Shown piece by piece: positions 23,454-28,812 of a stretch of 28,812 nt of DNA. Position numbers and translations under genes: made by a program. The notes under the pieces were generated by a model. That model saw only the letters and a list, made by a program, of their open reading frames with translations, did no database searches and was not told where the DNA came from. Location of the stretch: NCBI GenBank assembly GCA_005878515.1, contig VBLZ01000072.1, positions 1 to 28,812 of the forward strand. The letters are read 5' to 3'. The first letter of the stretch is position 1. Every line of letters begins with the position of its first letter. Source of the stretch: Methanobacteriota archaeon (lineage in GTDB: Archaea > Thermoplasmatota > Thermoplasmata > RBG-16-68-12).

Positions 23454-24065
23454 GTGGTCCTGGAGATCCTCTGGGCGGTCCTCGCCGGCACCGGCATCGG
23501 CCTCTCGCTCGCGGCGCCGCCGGGGCCCGTGAACGCGATCATCGCCTCCCAGACCGTCACGCGATCGTGGCGAGCCGGGTTCCTCGTCGGCATGGGCGCG
23601 ACGACCGCAGACACGATCTTCCTCGCGGTGTCCATCGTCGCGCATTCCGTGGTCGCGAGCATGCAAGGTTGGGTTCCCATCATCGCCCTCCTCGGGGCCG
23701 GCGTGATGGCGTACTTCGCCTGGAACACGGTCCGGGCATTCCGACGCGCGATCGACATCACGGAATCCAAACCGGAGGAGCACGCGAAGTCCTACGCGAC
23801 CGGCTTGAGCGTGAACATCACGAGCCCCTATCCGATCCTCTGGTGGCTCACCGCCGGCCTCATCTTGATTGACCAGCTCGGTCGAGCAGTCCTGGTCGGA
23901 TTCTTCTCGGGTCTCCTCCTGTGGATCTCGATCTTCCCGCTCGCCCTGCGCGAGGCCCAGCGTCGCATCGCGCGCACGTATCAGGCGGTCCTCGTGATCT
24001 CGATCGTGTGCCTCGCGGCGTTCGCCGTCTGGCTCGTATGGTCCGCGGTCGCAGCGCTCCTCTGA
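23454..24065 (+). CDS. LysE/RhtB-family exporter
   Basis: A 203-residue inner-membrane exporter of the LysE superfamily, which expels amino acids or related small molecules. The family signature GIGLSLAAPPGPVNAIIASQ lies near the N-terminus, and five to six hydrophobic segments follow, with SVNITSPYPILWWLTAG in the middle, the second conserved proline-containing half-helix. The TTG at 23412 is in frame but lies beside the TATA box; the GTG at 23454 gives the family's usual start directly before the first membrane helix. Substrate cannot be inferred. It converges on the RecA-like gene with three bases between stop codons. Confidence 0.85.
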   Translation: MVLEILWAVLAGTGIGLSLAAPPGPVNAIIASQTVTRSWRAGFLVGMGATTADTIFLAVSIVAHSVVASMQGWVPIIALLGAGVMAYFAWNTVRAFRRAIDITESKPEEHAKSYATGLSVNITSPYPILWWLTAGLILIDQLGRAVLVGFFSGLLLWISIFPLALREAQRRIARTYQAVLVISIVCLAAFAVWLVWSAVAALL

Positions 24066-24068
24066 AAC

Positions 24069-24791
24069 CTACCACCCGAGTCGCAAGTGTTCCGTCAGCC
24101 GGATTTCTCGGGAGCCGCCCGCCACCCCGAACGCCGGGATGCGCGGGGCCGCCACCGCGAAATCGTCCATCGTCGTCTGGTCCGGGGGCACCGCAGCATA
24201 CCATTCCGACGTCCCGGTGTCGAGCCGGTGGATGAGGACGCCGCCTTTTCCGTGGGCGATGCGGATCACGCGGTCGGCCCCCTCGTACAACTGCCGTCGG
24301 ATCGACTTGCGGCGATGAAGCTTCGCCAGGCCCGCGTTCGTCACCAGGCCGACGACCTCCCGCTCCCCGACCGTCTGGCGGATCGCCCGCATCGACCGCT
24401 GGAAGAGCTGGTGGGCCTCGCCCACCTCGACGTCCTCGTCGAGGAACATCGTCGGCAGGCACGCGAGGACCACGAGCCCGGCGCGCGTCTCCTCGATCTT
24501 TTTATCCAACATATCCAATATTAACGTGGTCATCTGGTGACACGTGAAGGCCCGGGCCACATGGACCCGCGGCAGGATCTCCTCCCGCGTCATCGCGGCC
24601 CGCTTCCCGAGGGCGACCATGCCGTGCGGGTCCACCGAGTTCCCGCCGTCGAGGAAGACGACTTCGTGGCCCTCCATGACCGCGCGCACGGACAGCAAGG
24701 TCGTCAGGTGATAGACGAAGTCGGAGCCGCTGTCGATCAGCGTGATCTTGCCTGCCTCGAACGACCCGAGGATCCGGTCGAGGGTGGGCAC
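24069..24791 (-). CDS. Degenerate RecA-like ATPase fold protein
   Basis: A 240-residue protein of the RecA/Rad51 superfamily. The lead-in TLDRILGSFEAGKITLIDSGS matches RadA/RadB-like proteins (residues 3-23), but at the P-loop position the sequence runs GSDFVYHL with no GKT/GKS. The hydrophobic strand LVVLACLPTMF (106-116) lacks the Walker B aspartate. It has the recognisable FLDGGNSVDP second strand and VIRIAHGKGG near the end. ATP hydrolysis is therefore doubtful. The start is GTG 24791; in-frame, coding-like sequence (VVPEVRVETRPALTT) extends about 80 bp upstream toward the TATA box but contains no ATG, GTG or TTG. An exact repair-promoter element lies further upstream. Confidence 0.75.
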   Translation of the reverse strand: MPTLDRILGSFEAGKITLIDSGSDFVYHLTTLLSVRAVMEGHEVVFLDGGNSVDPHGMVALGKRAAMTREEILPRVHVARAFTCHQMTTLILDMLDKKIEETRAGLVVLACLPTMFLDEDVEVGEAHQLFQRSMRAIRQTVGEREVVGLVTNAGLAKLHRRKSIRRQLYEGADRVIRIAHGKGGVLIHRLDTGTSEWYAAVPPDQTTMDDFAVAAPRIPAFGVAGGSREIRLTEHLRLGW

Positions 24792-24895
24792 GAGCGTCGT
24801 GAGAGCCGGCCGCGTCTCGACGCGGACCTCCGGGACGACGATGGCTTCCGCGGCGAGCGCGATGGAATCCTCCCCGCGATTCGATGGCGATGGCG

Positions 24896-24903
24896 ATATA
24901 AAT
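24896..24903 (-). promoter_or_regulatory. TATA box for the RecA-like gene
   Basis: Minus strand reads ATTTATAT, the best TATA box in the repair set. It is placed 15-16 bp downstream of the 16-bp element. The predicted start site lies about 80 bp before GTG 24791. Confidence 0.6.
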
Positions 24904-24917
24904 TCGGGGACGGAGGG

Positions 24918-24933
24918 GAGGTCGGTGAAAGTG
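24918..24933 (-). promoter_or_regulatory. 16-bp repair-promoter element, RecA-like gene
   Basis: Exact copy of CACTTTCACCGACCTC on the minus strand, just after the stop of the SRPBCC gene and upstream of the TATA box of the RecA-like gene. It is the copy with the clearest promoter context. Confidence 0.65.
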
Positions 24934-24935
24934 CC

Positions 24936-25403
24936 TTACCCGCTCAGGTCGCGCCGCATCGCCTCGAGATGGAAGTCGAGGTCCCGCTCCGTGTACCGCC
25001 GCCACCACGCTGCCGTGAGCGGGATCAGGATCCGACCGATGTGCCTCGGTCGCACATCCGCGTCGAGGGTCACCCGGGTGCCGGCGCCTTCCGCGTCGAA
25101 GCGATACGTGTACCGGACGTCCGCCGCGGGATAGCGCGCCTCGACCGCGTACCCGTTCGGCGGATCGAGGATCACGTGCTCCTCGATCGTGACCCGCATC
25201 GGACGCGTCGCGCGGTCCTGCAACCAAATCTCGTTCCCGGTCCGTCGCAGGATCGTTCGTGTGCTGGTGGCCGGCGAGCCGGGATGCTGGTGGTCGTCCG
25301 TGCGGAAGTCCGTCCACCACGCGAAGACCGCATCCCGTGGGAAGGGCGTCGTGCGCTCCACGTGGACCATCATTCGACAGGGACCACCCGAACGCCCACG
25401 CAT
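24936..25403 (-). CDS. SRPBCC-domain protein (polyketide cyclase/START-like)
   Basis: A 155-residue protein with a helix-grip (SRPBCC) fold: HVERTTPFPRDAVFAWWTDF at the start, VTIEEHVILDPPNGYAVEA and YTYRFDAEGAGTRVTLDADV in the middle strands, and a long C-terminal helix (RYTERDLDFHLEAMRRDL). Such domains bind hydrophobic ligands in a deep cavity; ligand unknown. The start could be ATG 25403, about 23 bp from a TATA-like site and thus leaderless, or ATG 25373, which is closer to the domain edge. It lies just upstream of the RecA-like gene, but the gap holds that gene's own promoter. Confidence 0.75.
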   Translation of the reverse strand: MRGRSGGPCRMMVHVERTTPFPRDAVFAWWTDFRTDDHQHPGSPATSTRTILRRTGNEIWLQDRATRPMRVTIEEHVILDPPNGYAVEARYPAADVRYTYRFDAEGAGTRVTLDADVRPRHIGRILIPLTAAWWRRYTERDLDFHLEAMRRDLSG

Positions 25404-25416
25404 GAACCTCCCGGTT

Positions 25417-25432
25417 AACCTTGTTTAAGGTT
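25417..25432 (-). promoter_or_regulatory. TATA-like palindrome AACCTT-GTTT-AAGGTT before SRPBCC gene
   Basis: A perfect six-base inverted repeat with a four-base loop; on the minus strand its centre reads CTTAAACAAG, a TATA-like sequence about 23 bp from ATG 25403. A protein bound to the dyad would block TBP, so autorepression is plausible. A small hairpin is the alternative. Confidence 0.4.
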
Positions 25433-25466
25433 GAATGGGACGCAGACCCGGTGTGACCGGGGGCCC

Positions 25467-26096
25467 TTAACTCGACGGCGGGGGCGGTGGTGCAGCCGCG
25501 GTCGCCGCGGCCGCCCGGGCCCGGCGCTTCCGGCGGAGCGCGGCTGTCTGCATGAACGCTCCCAGGGCGAAGACCCCGAGACCCGCCAGCGCCGCGGTGA
25601 TCGTCGAGACGACCTGCAAGAGGTACAGGCCGAGGGCGAGCAGGAGTCCACCGATCGCCGCGGTGATGATCCCAATGATATCGTCGATGTAATAGTACGA
25701 GATGCCGAAGACGACGATGAGGACGAGGATCGCCGCGATGAGCGGCGTGTCCAGCTGGCCGGCCGTGAACTGAGCTCGGCCGCCGAGGAGTCCGTAGACC
25801 GCGGCCCCGGCGAGGAGGCCGACGAGGAACGCCAGGGCGACCTTCACGAGTTTCGTGAACAGGATACTCCCTATCACCGCGCCGACGATCGCCAGGATGA
25901 GCCCGGCGAGGTCGCCGCCCAGGGCGGCGCCGAAGAGGTACCCGACCACGGCGCCGAGTAGGGCTCCGATCATGGACATCACAGTCGCCCACAGACCGTG
26001 GCCCCAGAATGCGAGGGCGAGGCCCGTGAGGATGAGGACCCCCGCGAGGAGGTATCGGATCTCGGGTGAGGTGATGATCCCCGGGAGCGCCGCCAT
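25467..26096 (-). CDS. Polytopic membrane protein (DUF4203/TM7S3-like)
   Basis: A 209-residue protein with about seven hydrophobic helices rich in Ala, Gly and Leu (residues ~14-30, 36-60, 64-78, 83-103, 118-133, 138-155, 160-180), then a basic cluster RRKRRAR and an Ala/Pro-rich tail. The GxxG-rich helices and spacing resemble DUF4203/TM7S3-type proteins of unknown function. No catalytic or transport motif. The start at ATG 26096 is about 26 bp from the TATA box at 26118-26126. Confidence 0.78.
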   Translation of the reverse strand: MAALPGIITSPEIRYLLAGVLILTGLALAFWGHGLWATVMSMIGALLGAVVGYLFGAALGGDLAGLILAIVGAVIGSILFTKLVKVALAFLVGLLAGAAVYGLLGGRAQFTAGQLDTPLIAAILVLIVVFGISYYYIDDIIGIITAAIGGLLLALGLYLLQVVSTITAALAGLGVFALGAFMQTAALRRKRRARAAAATAAAPPPPPSS

Positions 26097-26117
26097 CGCG
26101 TGTCGATTCGGCTCGCA

Positions 26118-26126
26118 CTATAAAAA
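26118..26126 (-). promoter_or_regulatory. TATA box for the membrane protein gene
   Basis: Minus strand reads TTTTTATAG, a strong TATA box at leaderless spacing from ATG 26096. It lies in the 71-bp gap after herA. Confidence 0.6.
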
Positions 26127-26167
26127 GACAGCGCGGGCGTTCTCCGATCTTGTTGGAGGGCCCTCGA

Positions 26168-27721
26168 TTATCCACGCCCAAAGACATCGTCCGCGCGCTT
26201 GGCGATCTCTTGGACGGCGCCTTCATCGAGGATCCCGCCGCCGAGGATGTGCTCGCGGACGTTCAGGTCGTCGTAGCTCAGGACGTCGATGACCGTGGGG
26301 ATGCGGATCGCGTCGCCGATGACGGCAACAGTCCGCAAGGGGAGCTTCGCGATGATGTTCTCCCACATCTTCTTGTCCGGGACGCCGGCGAGGGCCGCCT
26401 CGACGTCGGACGGCTCCTTGAGGGACATCACGAGGCGGTTCGCGAGCTGACTGCGCACCTCGTCGGAGATGCGGGACGGTCGCTGGTCGACGAGGGCGAG
26501 GATGAGATTGAACTTCCGTGTCTCGCGGGCGAGGCGGCTGAACGTGTGTGCGTACGGTGCGATCTCGGGGCTCAGGAACTTGTGAGCCTCCTCGAGGAAC
26601 AACACGAGCCGCGGGTATTCCTCGTTCCGCTCCGTGTACAGCTCGAACAGCCGGCGAGAGAGGATGTTCGCGACGAACAGGTAGACCATCTGGTCCGTCC
26701 CGTAATCGCCGAAGTCGAGGACAACGCTCTTCCCGTCGCGGATCGCCCCGAGGATGTAGGCAAACGCATCCTTGGCCTGCGTCATGGCCTTCAGGAACGG
26801 GAGTCGATCGAGCCGGCCGATCCGCCGCTTCAGGCCCTGGAGGGTCATCTCGTGGGCCCTCTCCGATCCGAGCATCTCCATCGTCGCGTCCTTCACGGCG
26901 GAGATGAGGTCCCGGCCTCCGCGAGTCTTCGCGATCTCGTATAGCGTGTCGACCATCGGCGCGGTGAGGTCCTGCAAGGCGACGATGAGGTCTTCCGGCG
27001 TGATCTCGCCGGTGTCGAGGACGAACGGCTTGGCCTCGCGGTTCTTCGGATCCAGGGAGAAGATCTCGACCTTCCCGGGGAAGAAGAACTTCAGGCCTTC
27101 CGTCTTGTCGGTCGCGCTGAACACGCCGTACTCGCTGTGCATGTCGAAGATGAGGACGGATCCGACGTCCTTCGAAAGGATGCCGGCGCATACGAGCTTG
27201 TTCAGGATCGACTTGCCGGTGCCGGTCCGACCGAAGATCGCGAACGGTTTCTCGACGAGCTTCTTCATGTCGAGCTGCACGTGGAACGGCTCGACGCCGG
27301 TGATGGTCCCGAGCGTCGCCGACGTCTCCGTGACCTCGTAGATTCGTTCCACGTCGTCCCGCGTCGCATGGCGGCACGAGGAGAAGTACGGCGGAATCGT
27401 CTGCGGCTCGCTGAGCTTCTTCGTCTCCCGGTCCACGAGCTGGATCATCCGGAGCTTCGCCTTGCTGTAGAAGATCGGTCCGCCGTATCCCTCGTGGGTC
27501 TCCGGGCGGGGCACGATCACGTCGGCGATCGTCGAGCCGGCGAGCTGGTCCGCAATGTCGCTCTCTTCGTTTAGGACGTCCTCGACGAGGCAATAGAAGT
27601 CGTACCGCGCACCCTCGACAATGACCGGGAACGCGATCTTCAGTTCCTCGGGATTCCCGAGCTGGAGCTTCGCGACGAGGCCGTCAATCACGGACGCGGC
27701 GACAATCTCGCCGATCTTCAT
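26168..27721 (-). CDS. herA: HerA bipolar DNA helicase/translocase
   Basis: A 517-residue hexameric HerA/FtsK-type ATPase that unwinds or translocates DNA ends together with NurA in archaeal double-strand-break resection. An N-terminal HAS-barrel lies about residues 1-110. The ATPase domain has Walker A GRTGTGKS (164-171), DMHSEYGVF (193-201), Walker B LVLFLEEAHKFL (372-383), and VDQRPSRI (411-418, sensor region). The start is ATG 27721, overlapping the nurA stop by four bases (ATGA). The frame stays open upstream, but that part lies over nurA in another frame. mre11 and rad50, often linked, are not in this window. Confidence 0.95.
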   Translation of the reverse strand: MKIGEIVAASVIDGLVAKLQLGNPEELKIAFPVIVEGARYDFYCLVEDVLNEESDIADQLAGSTIADVIVPRPETHEGYGGPIFYSKAKLRMIQLVDRETKKLSEPQTIPPYFSSCRHATRDDVERIYEVTETSATLGTITGVEPFHVQLDMKKLVEKPFAIFGRTGTGKSILNKLVCAGILSKDVGSVLIFDMHSEYGVFSATDKTEGLKFFFPGKVEIFSLDPKNREAKPFVLDTGEITPEDLIVALQDLTAPMVDTLYEIAKTRGGRDLISAVKDATMEMLGSERAHEMTLQGLKRRIGRLDRLPFLKAMTQAKDAFAYILGAIRDGKSVVLDFGDYGTDQMVYLFVANILSRRLFELYTERNEEYPRLVLFLEEAHKFLSPEIAPYAHTFSRLARETRKFNLILALVDQRPSRISDEVRSQLANRLVMSLKEPSDVEAALAGVPDKKMWENIIAKLPLRTVAVIGDAIRIPTVIDVLSYDDLNVREHILGGGILDEGAVQEIAKRADDVFGRG

Positions 27722-28731
27722 CGCAGGTCCCTCGCGACCTTGTCCAGGTACTCGTGGAACGCGCTCCGCTTCCGCCCCTCGACCTGCGTGAGCCCGTCCA
27801 GGATCGTGCGGACATCGAGCCCCATCCGAAGCGCCATCTTCATCACGCTCTCCTGGTACACGGGCTTGAGCTGCCGGACGGTGACCGCCATTCGGTGAGC
27901 CTCGATGAGGGGCCACGGATACCCGACGGACACCAGGCTCTTGCCGTACGCCGACAGCTGTCCGAACGCCTCGTCCGGACGGTCGCGGAACGTCCCGAGG
28001 TCCACCCGGAACCACTTCCTCGCCCTTGGATGCAATCGGGCATAATAGATATCGCCGTAGAGAAGGCCCTCCTTCTCCACCTCCGCGGCCTTCGGGGCAC
28101 GGGCATACGCGAGCGCGTCGGGAGGCAGCCGGTCCTGACACCGGACCATCAACTCCTCGTCCGTGAGGACATGTCCGAAGGCGTGGAGCTGGCTGTCTTT
28201 CGAGATTCCGACGAGCAGGTGCCCGCGTTTCTCGCACACCTCGACGAGTCGCTCCATCACGGAGAACTGCTTCGGGAATTCCGACAGCGTGCCATCGACC
28301 GCGACGATGCACCCCTCGAGGTCGTCCGCGAAGTTGATGGCCGTCTGGCCCTCGATCAGCCGGCGGTATTCGTTGACCATGTCCCGCGGCTGCTCCTCGC
28401 GCCGGTCTTTCGTGAACTCGAAGAGGGACCGGTGGAGTTCGTCCTGGGTCGCGACGAACTCGGCGAATGTCGACACCCCGACCATGCGCTGCACGAGCCG
28501 CCAGTCCTTCCTCCGGAAGGCCTTCCCGTCGAACGCATACCGCAAGAGGCCGACGGAGATCAGGGCGAGCCACCAGCTCGAGAGGTTGAGGAGGAACGAA
28601 TACGAGCCGTCGACCGCGATCATATCCTTCGCGGGGTCGGCGGTTCGGAAGGTGCGGAAATCCGGGACGTCCTCCAGTGGGGGCGGCACGTTCCGGTGAT
28701 GCTTCACGAGCAGCTCGACTTCCCGTCGCAT
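27718..28731 (-). CDS. nurA: NurA 5'-3' nuclease (start possibly beyond window)
   Basis: The nuclease partner of HerA in DNA-end resection. NurA landmarks are MIAVDGSYSF (aspartate of the RNase H-like active site, near residue 41), the second strand CIVAVDGTLSEF (~141-152), LVGISKDSQL (~173-182) and, near the C-terminus, YPWPLIEAHRMA. I give ATG 28731, which makes 337 residues. However, the frame stays open to the window edge with coding-like sequence (DDTKEAPDPERPRVGYVDD) and no other start codon, so the true N-terminus may lie outside. It is co-transcribed with herA through a four-base overlap. Confidence 0.9.
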   Translation of the reverse strand: MRREVELLVKHHRNVPPPLEDVPDFRTFRTADPAKDMIAVDGSYSFLLNLSSWWLALISVGLLRYAFDGKAFRRKDWRLVQRMVGVSTFAEFVATQDELHRSLFEFTKDRREEQPRDMVNEYRRLIEGQTAINFADDLEGCIVAVDGTLSEFPKQFSVMERLVEVCEKRGHLLVGISKDSQLHAFGHVLTDEELMVRCQDRLPPDALAYARAPKAAEVEKEGLLYGDIYYARLHPRARKWFRVDLGTFRDRPDEAFGQLSAYGKSLVSVGYPWPLIEAHRMAVTVRQLKPVYQESVMKMALRMGLDVRTILDGLTQVEGRKRSAFHEYLDKVARDLR

Positions 28732-28812
28732 GTCGTCGACGTAGCCGACGCGGGGGCGCTCGGGGTCCGGAGCCTCTTTCGTGTCATCCCTTCGGACCAG
28801 AGGGCAACCCTC

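Noticed and set aside
24502..26226. A 574-codon open frame on the minus strand
   Set aside because: It crosses three real genes and two promoters and its sequence is arginine/proline/histidine-rich, typical of GC-rich shadow frames.
27722..28573. Upstream extension of the herA frame
   Set aside because: It lies over nurA in another frame; the herA family start is the ATG at 27721.
1..28812. Search for tRNA, rRNA, CRISPR arrays, insertion sequences and attachment sites
   Set aside because: No cloverleaf with a T-loop consensus, no regular spaced repeats, no transposase motif and no flanking duplications were seen by eye in the intergenic stretches.

Overview
The window is GC-rich, gene-dense archaeal DNA. 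Archaeal markers include sn-glycerol-1-phosphate dehydrogenase and CDP-archaeol synthase (ether-lipid synthesis), a RIO1-type kinase, archaeal SepF, the UPF0179 and UPF0216 families, a COG2016-like PUA protein, and the nurA-herA pair. Many starts lie about 25-32 bp from a TATA-like box with no room for a Shine-Dalgarno site, which fits leaderless archaeal transcription. The gene mix, high GC and several KaiC/RadA-like ATPase paralogues suggest Thermoplasmatota; this is inference and cannot be proved here.

Layout. 1-1.8 kb: molybdopterin cofactor genes (MoaB-like, MoeA). 1.9-5.3 kb: acetyltransferase, zinc-finger protein, UPF0179, RIO1 kinase, G1P dehydrogenase. 5.4-7.6 kb: a 716-residue protein made almost wholly of TPR units. 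7.6-9.7 kb: PUA protein, HAD phosphatase and, convergent, a ferredoxin-NADP reductase-like flavoprotein. 9.9-15.6 kb: SepF, three KaiC-like ATPases, UPF0216, a zinc-ribbon membrane protein and two little-known proteins. 15.8-16.9 kb: CDP-archaeol synthase and orotate phosphoribosyltransferase. 17-18.5 kb: exonuclease VII large and small subunits. 18.5-21.7 kb (minus): small helical protein, GNAT protein and a PolB2-like family B DNA polymerase. 21.8-26.1 kb: methyltransferase, TIM-barrel isomerase, LysE exporter, degenerate RecA-like ATPase, SRPBCC protein, membrane protein. 26.2-28.8 kb (minus): nurA-herA, with nurA running to the window edge.

The most interesting signal is a 16-bp element (CACTTTCACCGACCTC) found exactly three times and once in diverged form. 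Each copy points at a DNA-repair gene: the polB2 operon, polB2 itself, the RecA-like ATPase, and exonuclease VII. In two copies it sits at exactly the same spacing from a TATA-like box. It contains ACTTTC, which fits the ANTTTC hexamer of DNA-damage-responsive promoters in Sulfolobales. I infer an archaeal damage-response regulon pairing a catalytically altered polymerase with an ATPase that has lost its P-loop, reminiscent in outline of bacterial ImuA-ImuB-DnaE2. The polB2 5' end also appears to carry a one-base shift in a G run. I saw no tRNA, rRNA, CRISPR array or insertion sequence, and no gene-free stretch exceeds 300 bp.
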